Numbered from the stretch's first letter, positions 48,624 through 60,715 are shown. The stretch is DNA of 64,000 nt from Alisma plantago-aquatica (GCA_963693085.1 OY856411.1:1352747550-1352811549); one strand, 5' to 3'. Program-made: numbers and translations. Notes: a model not told the origin generated them from the letters alone.

Positions 48624-49100
48624 TCACCCCCGTGGGAACTACTTTTTTAGGTGGTCGCGGACGAGGAGAGAGGAATCCTTCAGTAGGTGAAGGACAGCAG
48701 CAGCAACAATAGAAACAACAGTGAAGTCTCAGGTGGAGACACGGGATGTTATACCTTGTATAGATGTAGATAGAGTTCTATGTGTCATCTCTGTACTCTC
48801 AGGTCTTCGGAGTAGTAGTTAGTGATTTTGAGATTTTGGCTCAGTGCCTCGAAATTTTCATATTGCTTGTGCTCAGTTTAACAGGGCAGATGATGTTTGT
48901 AATTCACAGAAAGAGATGATACAAGCTATGTACTTTTGAAAAAAAGAATGTAAATGTGTTACTTTTGTTCTATGTGAGAAATTTTTCGTTTGATGGACCT
49001 TTTGGGAAAAAGGTTTTAATTTTTAGTGATTTTTGGTAATATGTTGCTTAGAGAACACTTCCACATTAGTTAATTATGTTTTTATGAGTTGGATGTCACA

Positions 49101-49233
49101 ATTAAGTGGTATCAGAGCTCTAGGTTCACTGAGTCTACAAAGACATAGGACTAAGGTTGTAGAGTCTATTCTAAGTGTCTTCCAGTTTATCTGATAGTAT
49201 CTTCAGCTCACATAGGAGAAGAAGAACTTGAAG
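49101..49233 (+). promoter_or_regulatory. PBS and leader of the outer Tekay-like element
   Basis: TGGTATCAGAGC at 49,107-49,118 is the initiator-Met tRNA primer site, six bases after the LTR. A short leader runs to the gag ATG at 49,234. Confidence 0.85.
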
Positions 49234-49444
49234 ATGTCTGGACCACATGAAGAACATGCTGCTGAGGGTAGCACTGCTGCACCAGGAGGAGGTGCAAAAG
49301 ACCAGAATAGGGAAGGGGCTGTACCTGAACAGTCCCAGATTGACCCAGCTGTGATAGAAAATCTAGCTCTCCATGCTCTATTTGAGAAATTTCTGACAGC
49401 CATGACACATATGGTAGACAGGATGCCACCACCTACACCTAGGG
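49234..49444 (+). pseudogene. gag: Gag, N-terminal piece, outer Tekay-like element (interrupted)
   Basis: ATG at 49,234 opens MSGPHEEHAAEG, an Ala/Gly/Glu-rich N-terminus, then FEKFLTAMTHMVDRMPPP. The frame is open up to TAGGG (49,440-49,444), the left target duplication of the inner element. It resumes in the same reading register at 63,165 once one duplication is discounted. Confidence 0.88.
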
Positions 49445-50328
49445 TGTAACATCCCTGACCTGGGTTACACTTTAGCCCTAGGTGTTTTAATTAAGAAAGA
49501 TGACTATATGTTTAATATTATCTTGTGAAAAGTAATTAGGGCTCATGAGAAACTTATGTTTCAATTTTTGTCATGTTTAACAATGTTGAAGCAATGTTTG
49601 CTTATTTTGGACTAAAGTGCAAATTACCCAAGTTGAGGGGTTAGATTGCAAATGTTGCATGATAAGATGTTCCTTATTTTTTGAAGCATCATGAGAATGA
49701 ATATGATGCAAAGTTATGGCTTGTGGTAGCCTGAGTCCCAAGGAAAAGCTGATAAAGCAATGTTTGTGCATTAAAACCTAGTTTTGGTGTAAAGTGCAAT
49801 TTACCCAAAACCTAGGGTTCAATATGCAAATTACCACTTCAATAAGGTCCCTAATGTTTCTTGGCACCATGTAGAGCAAACAAAATGAGAGGGGCGCCTC
49901 ATTTGAATTAAGTTGGAGGAGAGAGAATCTTGATATTAAAATAATCAAGATTTAATCCTAATTGAAACCCTAATTCGATTTAGGGCAAAAATAAATGTAT
50001 TAATTAAAGGGCCTTCAACCAAAATTAAAATGGTTGGATTCTTATGTGTGTGTACATCCTTGATCCTTGCAAAGACCACGAAAATATCCAAGGGAATTGA
50101 TAACTCACTCACCATTTTATAAGAAAAAGAAATATCCACTCACATATGGATATTAGTATTATATGATTTAAGGTGCTTGATTTGCTTTTCTTGAAATCAT
50201 GGATAATTGAGAGGAATAAGAGGCAAAAAATACAGCCTCTTCCCTAAGGAAGTTAAGGGGTAAGAGGCGGCACCATTTTTGGAATTAAATGAATTTTGAT
50301 AAGGCACTTTCTCTCTCCTTGAATTTCT

Positions 50329-50336
50329 TATAAAAA
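50329..50336 (+). promoter_or_regulatory. Candidate TATA box, 5' LTR of the inner element
   Basis: TATAAAAA in CTTATAAAAAGACCC, about 885 bp into the LTR. Kept in the other LTR at 58,419-58,426. Confidence 0.4.
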
Positions 50337-50834
50337 GACCCTTTACAAGCCAAATGAAAGGCTTTTTCGTTTGCACTTCTTCTCCTTGCTTGGAAACCGA
50401 AAAAGGAATCTAGGGAGGACCTGTAGGACGACCCCCAACCTTTTGGTAAGGTTCTTGATCCATTTCACCTTGATTCCATGGTGAAAATCGAAAATAAATT
50501 ATGGATTTCTTCTTATTTCGATCTCCTCTTCAACCCTAGCCAATCTTTTCAACCAAAAGCTTGAGGACGAGCTCAGGGGGAGTTGAAAAACCTTCATCCA
50601 CCATTGTTTGCGTGAGCTTGGAGATTTGGAGCTCAATTGGAGGCCGGTTTTATAACTTGAAACCCTAACTTTTTCATTGCATTCAATTCCCCATCAGATA
50701 ATGATCATTTCTCTATTTACAATTATTGATTTGGTTGATTGATGCAATCTCCATGGAAATCACAGCAGGTTTCATGGGTCTAGAGCTTGATGATGATGAC
50801 ATCATCATAAGAACACACCTCCCAAAATATCTAG

Positions 50835-52265
50835 ACCAAACGGTTTCAATCAAATGTCCAAACGGTTTGTGTTTTGGAAGCAAACAGTTTCAAAACCGTT
50901 TAGTAGCAAATGGTTTCACCAAACCGCATGAGACCAAATGGTTTCAGACCTTTCGGTGATGTTTACCAGGGTTGACCGTTTGGGGACTTGTTCATAATGA
51001 ACTAGGTTAAAGACCCACCAATTATTATCGATTAACTCCAATCGGTTCATGAGTTAAAGGTCCATCAATCGCCTAAACCCTAATCGGGTTGAGGGCTGTT
51101 TTCATAAGTGCATGAGTTTGAAACTTGGGTTGATTGACCCAAACGATTTCAAAACCATTTGGGAATCACCCAAACGGTTTGGAGGTCAACCAAGACCGTT
51201 TGTAGGTCAATGGTTGGGTATGGTTAAGTGTTTGAAGATCCAAAGATATGGTATCAACCCTAATCGGCTAAGTGTTGATTTTGCAATTGAATATGTTGAT
51301 GGTTTGGGTTGATTGACCCAAACGGTCTCAAGACCATTTGGGGGTCACCCAAGACCGTTTGGAGGTCTAGGATTAAGTTTGGTCAAGTGTTTGAAGGTCC
51401 AAAGATACCAAATTGAAATACAATTAAGTGCTGATTTGGTGACCAATCCTAGGGTCCAAACCCTAATTGAATGACATGGTTGATGATGATATGATGACCA
51501 AACGGTCTCAAGACCATTTGGAGGTCATACAAATGATCCCAAGACCGTTTGGAGGTCCAGGGTTGACTATGGTTAGGTGTTTAAAGATCTAAAGGTACTA
51601 AGTCGAAGTGCAATCAAATGCTGACTTATTGATCAATCCAATGATCCAAACTTTGATTGATTGACTTGGATTTTGATGTCGACATGGGAAAACGGTCTCA
51701 AGACCATTTGGAGGTCATCCAAACGACCTCAAGACCATTTGGGGTCAGGTCATGTCCAATTTGGATGATGGTCCAATAGTTTTAAAGCAACTAGACTCGC
51801 ATTGGTTAATGTTGAAGGATCATCGATTCCAAACCCTAATTCAGTTGATTCAAACCCTAATTGATGATCAATTAAGGGTTAATTGAGGATCAAATCAGTT
51901 GAAGGATGACATAATTAACCCAATTGGAGTATGGTTATGGGTCCAATTGAAGATTGGTTACATGAATTCAATGATTGAAGAAATCAACATTGAGAACCCC
52001 AAATCGATTTGATAGGTTGAGACCATCTTTGGTCCATGCGGTTTTGAGGAGGTTTGGACCAAACGATCTCAAGACCATTTGAGTCCAAACGGTCTCAAGA
52101 CCATTTGGGACCAAATGGTCTCAAGACCATTTGGGACCAAACGATCCCAAACCGGTTGAGCCCATGCGGTTTCAAAAGGTGCTTTAGCAAACGGTATCAA
52201 GCACCACCTTTACCCAACGGTTTCAAACTGTTTGAACTTTGAATGACTAAGACCGTTTGGGGATC
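50835..52265 (+). repeat. Palindrome clusters CAAACGGTCT / AGACCGTTTG, 5' LTR of the inner element
   Basis: More than twenty half-sites, many as inverted pairs around CA, for example 51,319-51,340, 51,499-51,520, 51,690-51,712 and 52,060-52,150. Some arms show CG changed to TG or CA. At 52,114-52,136 both arms carry the change. Confidence 0.85.
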
Positions 52266-52792
52266 AAGTAGTAAAAATTAATTGAGGACTCAATTGGTTA
52301 ATCCACTTGGACACCTTTTGTAATTGAAGATTCAATTGGTCAATTCAATTGGATACCTTATGTAATGGAGGTCCAATGTAATCAAATCTCTTGAGAATTA
52401 ATATGATGAATGATCCATTGATCCAATGATGATTAGTAATGATAATCAATGAAGGTACAAAGTTTGAATCCCTAATTGTACCTAAGTGAATAGTGCCAAT
52501 TAAGGGATAAACCCTAATTGCCTATAAGAACAATGACTTGGTACATTATGTTAATCATAATTGTATGTACTTGATTGAAGGGTCGATGTAACCTAATGAA
52601 GTTGAGAGGATGATGGAAAGGAATTCATACATGAGTAGTGATCATGTGATGAATAGGGTATGATCCATAATAAATATATCATGAAACCCTAATCAAGAAG
52701 GTTGTTGAACCCCAATCCCTAATTTAGAGCAATATTAGATGTAACCCAAACCTAGGATAATGTTGTGACTCTAAAACCAAGATAATGAAATG

Positions 52793-52930
52793 TGAAACCC
52801 TAATTGAGGTTGATTCCATGTGAATCCCTAATTGAGGTTGATTCCATGTGAATCCCTAATTGAAGTTGATTCAATGTGAAACCCTAATTGAGGTTGATTC
52901 CATGAGATACCCTAATTGAGGGTGATGCTA
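52793..52930 (+). repeat. 28-bp tandem repeats containing CCCTAATTGAGG
   Basis: Five units of TGAATCCCTAATTGAGG followed by TTGATTCCATG, exact period 28 for the middle units (52,821 to 52,849 to 52,877). Flanking LTR sequence is rich in AAACCCTAA words. Confidence 0.8.
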
Positions 52931-53592
52931 TGAGAAACTCTTGTTGGGATGAATAGTAAACCCTACTTTTAGGCAATAAGATGTGAAAGCCTAATGAAGG
53001 TTAATGTTATATGCAATCCTCACCCTAATGAAGTATGATAGTATGTGAAACCCTAAACCCTATTAAAGAGTAATGATATGGGAAACCCTAATTCGAATAA
53101 TGGAATGGTAACCAATACATTGATGGGGGAAATACCTAAAGTGATTGATTGTAGATACCCTTATAGCAAGCAATGCTTTAACCTGAGATGAGTCCATATC
53201 ATTAAAGATAGTTGTACTATTCTTATGTGTGACCTATGCACTTCATGATAAGAGTGATAGGTTAGTGGATGAAAGGATTAAGATGGGAAGTACCTTAATC
53301 CAAGATAAGTTGATAACTTAAGAAAGTTGGAAGTAATAAGGTAAGTGATACATCAAGATATGAAAGACTTCACAGTTCGCATCTCAAAGTTGATATACTT
53401 TGATAACTATGAAACCCTAATATGAGATGGGAAACCTTAACCCAAAATTGGGTAATGGGACATGAGAAATCATAATATGATATGAATAGTAAGACCTAAC
53501 CCTATTGAGGGAATAGAGGTGTTACTATTGTATTACATGAGGATGGTTGTTTCCTAGTGAGAGGTAACAAAATGTTTTAAAGGTTACCCAAG

Positions 53593-54545
53593 ATTGATAT
53601 AGATCAATACCTGGAATAAAATTACAGGATTGATATAGTTCAATACCTGGAATAATAACACAAGATTGGCTAATTCCCAATACCTGGAAATTGGAATGCA
53701 CAGGATTGGCTAACTCCCAATACCTGGAATAATAACACAGGATTGGCTAACTCCCAATACCTGGAATAATAACACAGGATTGGCTAATTCCCAATACCTG
53801 GAATGCATAGGATTGGCTAACTCCCAATACCTGGAATAATAACACAGGATTGGCTAACTCCCAATACCTGGAATAATAACACATGATTGGCTAATTCCCA
53901 ATACCTGGAATGCATAGGATTGGCTAACTCCCAATACCTGGAATAATAACACATGATTGGCTAACTCCCAATACCTGGAATAATAACATAGGATTGGCTA
54001 ATTCCCAATACCTGGAATGCATAGGATTGGCTAACTCCCAATACCTGGAATAATAACACATGATTGGCTAACTCCCAATACCTAGAATAATAACACAGGA
54101 TTGGCTAATTCCCAATACCTGGAATGCACAAGATTGGCTAACTCCCAATACCTGGAATAATAACACAATATTGGCTAACTCCCAATACCTGGAATAATAA
54201 TACATGATTGGCTAACTCCCAATACCTGGAATGCATAGGATTGGCTAACTCCCAATACCTAAAATAATAACACAGGATTGGTAATAACCCAATACCTGGA
54301 ATAGTTGCACAAGATTGACATAGATCAATACTTGGAATAGTTGCACATGATTGACATAGATCAATACCTGGAATAGTTGCACAAGATTGACATAGATCAA
54401 TACCTGGAATAGTTGCACAAGATTGACATAGTTCAATACTTGGAATGGATACACAGGAATAATATAAGTCTAATGCTTGTACTAGTTGTACATGATTGGT
54501 ATAATCCAATGCCTGGAATATTTATATTGGATTGGTATAGACCAG
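53593..54545 (+). repeat. Minisatellite of inverted-repeat units, period 37/37/33, in the 5' LTR
   Basis: About 26 units, each ending CCAATACCTGGAATA or a variant. Inner units alternate 37, 37 and 33 bp, the 33-bp unit marked by AATGCA in place of AATAATAACA, so the higher-order period is about 107 bp. The 3' part uses ~36-bp units with TAGTTGCACA. Each unit contains an inverted repeat: ATTGG...CCAAT, ATTGA...TCAAT or ATTGAT...ATCAAT. Confidence 0.92.
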
Positions 54546-54860
54546 TGCCTGAATAAGACATGATGATGCACACTCTGATGTCCAATATAACCAAAGTCTG
54601 TTTAGCAGATTGGCTAAGGCCAATAAGTTGAAAAGATAATTAGTGTCACAAGAGAAGTTTGACATGATGATATAATATGGAGGATAAATGATATACATGT
54701 TCTTCCTATTCCTTATTAAGAGAAAAGTTGATCTATTGTTCTATGATAGATAGTTACAATGCTTTAAGATGAGAATGCTTTAAACTGCATATCCTCTGTC
54801 CAGTTTTATGTATATAACTGCAATAATAATGTTTTGGCGGAAAGTTATATCTCCCGTTGG

Positions 54861-54877
54861 GACAATTTACAATTGTC
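54861..54877 (+). repeat. Palindrome GACAATT-TAC-AATTGTC, 5' LTR of the inner element
   Basis: Identical to 48,607-48,623, in the same context GTTATATCTC...CTCACCCCCGTGGGA. Confidence 0.8.
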
Positions 54878-55360
54878 TCACCCCCGTGGGATCCAATGTT
54901 TTTAGGTGGACACGGACAAAGAAGCAGGAAACCTTTAGAAGAGAAAGAACAGCAGCAGCAGTATCAAGGATAGTAGTAATATCTCAGGTGGAGATATTGC
55001 CTATCTAGTCATATAGTTAGAAAGTCCTATGTGTCGTCTTTGTACTCTCAGGTCCTCGGAGTCAGTAATCAGTGTTTTTATTGAATCAATCCGAGATTTT
55101 GGCTTGATGCCTTGAGGTTTTATGCTGTCTATATATAATGTTGAATAGTACAGCTGATGTTGCGATCCTCGAGAAGAGATAGTATAGGTTGTGTACTTAT
55201 GGAACAGAATGTAAATATTATACTTTGGTTCTTGATGAAAAGATTTCCTATGTGTGGATCTCTTTGCAAAAAGTTTTAATTTTTAGTGATTTTCAGTAAT
55301 CCGTTGCAAATGATTCGCTTTTGCTTAAGTAAATTTCGTTTTTATAAGTTGGATGCCACA

Positions 55361-55492
55361 ATTTAGTGGTATCAGAGCTCTAAGTTTGCTGAGTCTACCG
55401 AGACATAGGACTAAGGTAGTAGAGTTTGTTGTAGTGTCATCCAGTGTATCTGATAGTGTCTTCTTCTCATATAGGAGAAGAAGAACTTGAAG
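55361..55492 (+). promoter_or_regulatory. PBS and leader of the inner element
   Basis: TGGTATCAGAGC at 55,367-55,378, six bases after the LTR. The leader up to the ATG at 55,493 parallels 49,101-49,233. Confidence 0.85.
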
Positions 55493-56230
55493 ATGACTGG
55501 GTCACATGAGGAGTTTGCTGCAGAAAGCAGCAATGCTGCACTAAGAAGAGGTGCAGGGGAGCAAGAAAGAGAGGGACAATTTCCTGAGAATCCCCTAGCT
55601 AATCCAATTATGATGAGAAATCCTTCCTTAGGAATCACTGTTGGGGAATTTAGGGCAACCATGATGTATTTAGTGGATCGAGCACTAGCAGTGCAACCTA
55701 GATTACTAGCCCCTAATGATGATGTTTTGGACATCAACAGGATACATAATCCACATCAACAGGTGGAAGCAATGGGAATTGATGAAGTTCTGGACTTAGA
55801 ACAAGTCTGTGCTCAACCTCAGCCTGTTGAATCAATAAATAATGAAGGATGGGATAGGTTTCAACCCAGAAGTAGAATTTGCTATAGGTGTAGAAAGCCT
55901 GGAGATATTGTAAAGAATTGTCCAACAAAGAACAAGGAAGAGAGAATTGAGAAAAGGCCTATCCAAATCCAGGGACAGAGGCCTAATAGTCCCAAAAAGG
56001 GAAAGATTTTGGTACCACCAGTACAACCAGGACCTAGTGCACCAAGGCAATGGTCATCTAGAAAGGGTAAAGAACCCTCTAGACCATACCTGACACCCAA
56101 AATTTGCTACCTGTGTAGACAGGTTGGACATCTGGCAAGAGATTGCTCAGCCAGAAATGTTATGGTGAATCAACCTCTGAGGCAGAATCAGCCTGAGGCA
56201 GTGAATAATCCACGAATCATGACAGGTTAG
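55493..56230 (+). CDS. gag: Gag derivative: N-terminus joined to two zinc knuckles, capsid core missing
   Basis: An uninterrupted 245-codon frame. It opens MTGSHEEFAAESSNAALRRG, homologous to gag of the outer element, including MMYLVDRALAVQPR as the counterpart of MTHMVDRMPPP. It then passes by an acidic linker to CYRCRKPGDIVKNC (about 55,881-55,922) and CYLCRQVGHLARDC (about 56,104-56,145). The first knuckle has Asp where His should be, and the second is complete. The central capsid-like domain seen at 63,170-63,700 (YAGTSDPADADLWLTELEKAF and onward) is absent. The frame between knuckles is Lys/Arg/Pro-rich, which suits nucleic-acid binding. It may be a deletion product. It may instead be a functional short nucleocapsid-like protein, since it is the only long frame in the window without a stop. 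Confidence 0.7.
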   Translation: MTGSHEEFAAESSNAALRRGAGEQEREGQFPENPLANPIMMRNPSLGITVGEFRATMMYLVDRALAVQPRLLAPNDDVLDINRIHNPHQQVEAMGIDEVLDLEQVCAQPQPVESINNEGWDRFQPRSRICYRCRKPGDIVKNCPTKNKEERIEKRPIQIQGQRPNSPKKGKILVPPVQPGPSAPRQWSSRKGKEPSRPYLTPKICYLCRQVGHLARDCSARNVMVNQPLRQNQPEAVNNPRIMTG

Positions 56231-57533
56231 ACAAAATAATGTCATTCTTATATGTCTTTTTATGATTTCCTGAGTTAATTTGAGAAGGTAATTGATTGAG
56301 CTATCTTTGATCAGTCCTATGAGGACTTATATTTTGCATAATAAACATTATAGATGTTCATGTTGCTCTTACCTCTATGAGAAGAAGATGAGGTATTGAA
56401 GAGATGCATGTGTAAAACCCTGTAATGTTAAATCTTATACTTGTGATAATATAAAAAGGATGGAATATGATAGTATAAAAAGTGCATACTACTTGATCTC
56501 AGTATTTATATACCCTGGCCAGGTATACAACTATTGATGATAAAGTGAGTATGGAAACTCTTAGATTGTAATCTTTTTGATTGCCCTGATCAAGCAGTCA
56601 TTCTGATACAATCTAATGAGTATCATGAAATAAGAAGCATGGAATGAATAAATGTGTCCTATTTTAAGCATAAGAAAGAGAAATCTGAGATAACCTCAGA
56701 TGAGCATGTTTGTATGAGGAATTAAAAGCATAATCCTCATAAGATTAGAAGGAGGAATATGATCCCTTGTTTTCTTTTCTCTCTGGGACATGGCAATCAA
56801 GTGGATCATAGAACACTTGATGTGCATAATATAAAGATGTTAATGTGATGGATACTTAGAAAGGTATCAGTTTATCTTGGACTTTGGCTCTAAGATGAAG
56901 ATATATGCAACAAGTAATGTCCCAAGATGAAAGGAAGATAAATAAGTGATGTGTTTTTAATACATGTGATAGATACCAAGGTAAGAGATTCTGGTATCTA
57001 AGAAATAATAGATGGTTTATGTTGAATATGTGAAATGGTCAATTATGAAATCAAATTAGTCATGTAAAATAATATGAACATCACATGTTAGGGGTTTATG
57101 TTTTGCATAAACATAACAATTGAAGATATCTTTGAGATAAGTTCTTAATTGATAAGTAACCTTTCCTTATGATAAGAGAATGTACAACTAATGAGATAGA
57201 TAGTGCAGGAAATAAGGAAAGATAGTATGGTGTTATCAGGTGAGATAGCATAATCAGGGTATGAAAAGACTTATAGTCTCAAGTGGATGACAGAATATAA
57301 TGATGATCTTGAAAGAGAAATACCGAACCAACTAAGGAACATGGGAGTATGTGTTCCATGTGAACCATTCCATGATAAATTTGTGTGAAATTACTTTTTG
57401 TTGATCAAAACCCTATGGTGTCTCCATAATAATGAGGTGTTATGTGAGGACATGATGATATGATGCATGGATAATATTTGTTTCCCTTTATCTGGGATTT
57501 CGGGGACGAAATCCTTGTTAGGGGTTTATAATT
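56231..57533 (+). other. Non-coding interior and polypurine tract of the inner element
   Basis: 1.3 kb without recognisable protease, RT or integrase fragments. It ends TTTCGGGGACGAAATCC then TTGTTAGGGGTTTATAA before the 3' LTR. The GGGGACGAAAT motif is the usual pre-LTR sequence of Del/Tekay elements. Confidence 0.7.
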
Positions 57534-58418
57534 TGTAACATCCCTGACCTGGGTTACACTTTAACCCTAGGTGTTTTGATTAAGAAATATGATTATATGT
57601 TTAATCTTATCTTGTGAAAAGTAATTAGGGCTCATGAGAAACTTATGTTTCAATTTTGGTCCTATTTAAACAATGTTGAAGCAATGTTTGCTTATTTTGG
57701 ACTAAAGTGCAAATTACCCAAGTTGAGGGATTAGATTGCAAATGTTGCATGATAAGATGTTCCTTATGTGTTGAAGCATCATGAGAATGAATATGATGCA
57801 AAGGTATGGCTTGTGGTAGCCTGAGTCCCAAGGAAAAGCTGATAAAGCAATGTTTGTGCATTAAAACCTAGTTTTGGTGTAAAGTGCAATTGACCCAAAA
57901 CCTAGGGTTCAATATGCAAATTACCACTTCAATTAGGTCCCTAATGTTTCTTGGCACAATTTAGAGCAAATAAAATGAGAGGGGCGCCTCATTTGAATTA
58001 ATTTGGAGGAGAGAGAATCTTGATATTAAAATAATCAAGATTTAATCCTAATTGAAACCCTAATTTGATTTAGGGAAAAAATAAATGTATTGATTAAAGG
58101 GACTTCAACCAAAATTAAAATGGTTGGATTATAATGTGCATGGACATCCTTGAGCCTTGCAAGGACCACGAAAATATCCAAGGGAATGAATAACTCACTC
58201 ACAATTTTATAAGAAAAAGAAATATCCACTCACATATGGATATTAGTATTATATGATTTAAGGTGCTTGATTTGCTTTTCTTTAAATCATGGATAATTTA
58301 GAGGAATAATAGGAAAAAAAGATAGCCTCATCCCTAAGAAAGTTAAGGGGGAAGAGGTGGAACCATTTTTGGGATTAAATGAATTTTGATAAGGCACTTT
58401 CTCTCTCCTTGAATTTCT

Positions 58419-58426
58419 TATAAAAA
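58419..58426 (+). promoter_or_regulatory. Candidate TATA box, 3' LTR of the inner element
   Basis: TATAAAAA, matching 50,329-50,336. Confidence 0.4.
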
Positions 58427-58924
58427 GACCCTTTACAAGCCAAATGAAAGGCTTTTTCATTTGCACTTCTTCTCCTTGCTTGGAAACCGACCAAGGAAGC
58501 TAGGGAGGACCTGTAGGACGACCCCCAACCTGTTGGTAAGGTTCTTGATCCATTTCACCTTGACTCCATGGTGAAAATCGAAAATAAATTATGGATTTCT
58601 TCTTATTTCGATCTCCTCTTCAACCCTAGCCAATCTTTTCAACCAAAAGCTTGAGGACGATCTTAGGGGGAGTTGAAATAGCTTCATACACCATTTTTGG
58701 CGTGATATTGGAGCTTTGGAGCTCAATTTGAGGCGGGTTTTATAACTTGAAACCCTAACTTTGTTATTGCATTCAATTCCCCATCAAATAATGATCATTT
58801 CTCTATTTGCAATTATTGATTTGGCTGATTGATGCAATCTCCATGGAAATCACAACAGGTTTTGTGGTTCTAGAGCTTGATTATGATGACATAATCATAA
58901 GAACACACCTCCCAAAATATCTAG

Positions 58925-60060
58925 ACCAAACCGTTTCAATCAAATGTCCAAACGGTTTGTGTTTTGGAAGCAAACGGTTTCAAAACCGTTTAGTAGCAAA
59001 CAGTTTCACCAAACCACATGAGACCAAACAGTTTCAGACCGTTTGGTGATTTTGACCAGGGTTGATTGACCCAAACGGTTTCAAAACCATTTGGGGATCA
59101 CCCAAACGGTCTCAAGACCGTTTGGGGGTCACCCAAGACCGTTTGGAGGTCTAGGGTTAAGTTTGGTCAAGTGTTTGAAGGTCCAAAGATACCAAATTGA
59201 AATACAATTAAGTGTTGATTTGGTGACCAATCCTAGGGTCCAAACCCTAATTGAATGGCATGGTTGATGATGATATGATGACCAAATGGTCTCAAGACCG
59301 TTTGGAGGTCATCCAAATGATCCCAAGACCGTTTGGAGGTCCAGGGTTGACTATGGTTAGGTGTTTAAAGATCTAAAGGTACTAAGTCGAAGTGCAATCA
59401 CATGTTGACTTATTAATCAATGCAATGATCCAAAGTTTGATTTATTGACTTGGATTTTGATGTCGACATGGGAAAACGGTCTCAAGACCATTTGGAGGTC
59501 ATCCAAATGACCTCAAGACCGTTTGGGGTCAGGTCATGTCCAATTTGGATGATGGTCCAATAGTTTTAAAGCAACTAGACTCGCATTGGTTAATGTTGAA
59601 GGATCATCGATTCCAAACCCTAATTCAGTTGATTAAAACCCTAATTGATGATCAATTGAGGGTTAATTGAGGATCAAATCAGTTGAAGGATGACCTAATT
59701 AACCCAATTGGAGTATGGTTATGGGTCCAATTGAAGATTGGTTACATGAATTCAATGATTGAAGAAATCAACATTGAGAACCCCAAATCGATTTGATAGG
59801 TTGAGACCATCTTTGGTCCATGCAGTTTTGAGGAGGTTTGGACCAAACGGTCTCAAGACCGTTTGGGACCAAACGGTATCAAGACCATTTGGGACCAAAC
59901 GATACCAAACCGGTTGAGCTCATGTGGTTTCAAAAGGTGCTTTAGCAAATGGTTTCATGTACTTGCTTTAGCAAACGGTCTCAAGCACCACCTTTACCAA
60001 ACGGTTTCAAACCGTTTGAACTTTGAATGACTAAGACCATTTGGGGCTCAAGTAGTCAAA
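58925..60060 (+). repeat. Palindrome clusters, 3' LTR of the inner element
   Basis: It includes the best-preserved palindrome of the window, at 59,101-59,126: 12-base arms CCCAAACGGTCT and AGACCGTTTGGG around CA. Another with 11-base arms lies at 59,843-59,866. Confidence 0.88.
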
Positions 60061-60575
60061 ATTAATTGAGGACTCAATTGGTTAATCCACTTGGACACCT
60101 TTTGTAATTGAAGATTCAATTGGTCAATTCAATTGGATACCTTATGTAATGGAGGTCCAATGTAATCGAATCTCTTGAGAATTAAGATGATGAATGATCC
60201 ATTGATCCAATGATGATTAGTAATGATAATCAATGAAGGTACAAAGGTTGAATCCCTAATAGTACTTAAGTGATTAGTTCCAATTAAGGGATAAACCCTA
60301 ATTTCCTATAAGAACAATGACTTGGTACATTATGTTAATCATAATTGTATGTACTTGATTGAAGGGTTGATGTAACCTAATCTAGTTGAGAGGATGATGG
60401 AAAGGAATTCATACATTAGTAGTGATCATGTGATGAATAGGGTATGATCCATAATAAAGAGATCATGAAACCCTAATCAAGAAGGTTGTTGAACCCCAAT
60501 CCCTAATTTAGAGCAATATCAGATGTAACCCAAACCTAGGGTAATGTTGTGACTCTAAAACCAAGATAATAAAAT

Positions 60576-60715
60576 GTGAAACCCTAATTGAGGTTGATTC
60601 CATGTGAATCCCTAATTGAGGTTGATTCCATGTGAATCCCTAATTGAAGTTGATTCAATGTGAAACCCTAATTGAGGTTGATTCCATGAGAAACCCTAAT
60701 TGAGGGTGATGCTAT
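60576..60715 (+). repeat. 28-bp tandem repeats, 3' LTR of the inner element
   Basis: Same units and number as 52,793-52,930, showing the array predates insertion of this copy. Confidence 0.8.

Larger units (their letters stand above)
44056..49100 (+). repeat. 5' LTR of the outer Tekay-like element (5.0 kb)
   Basis: Begins TGTAACATCCCTGACCCGGG and ends TTGGATGTCACA before the PBS. The first ~600 bases and the last ~550 align well with the LTRs at 49,445 and 57,534, while the middle is more diverged. Inside are a palindrome cluster (45,470-46,440), many AAACCCTAA-like words (46,780-47,800), a region of short hairpins (47,985-48,370) and a 17-base palindrome at 48,607-48,623. The TATA position seen in the other LTRs is mutated here (TTATGAAAG near 44,937). 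Confidence 0.9.
49445..55360 (+). repeat. 5' LTR of the inner element (5.9 kb)
   Basis: TG...CA ended direct repeat of 57,534-63,164. In order it holds a TATA-like TATAAAAAG (50,329), palindrome clusters (50,835-52,265), 28-bp repeats (52,793-52,930), a minisatellite (53,593-54,545) and a 17-base palindrome (54,861). Confidence 0.92.

Noticed and set aside
54138..54509. Repetitive minus-strand frame with a recurring CQSCATIPGI motif
   Set aside because: It is a by-product of the minisatellite period. A matching frame occurs at 61,915-62,286 for the same reason. No start context or protein family supports it.
53593..54545. CRISPR-like regular array
   Set aside because: Units are head-to-tail with no unique spacers, lie inside an LTR, and recur in the partner LTR. 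This is a minisatellite in plant DNA.
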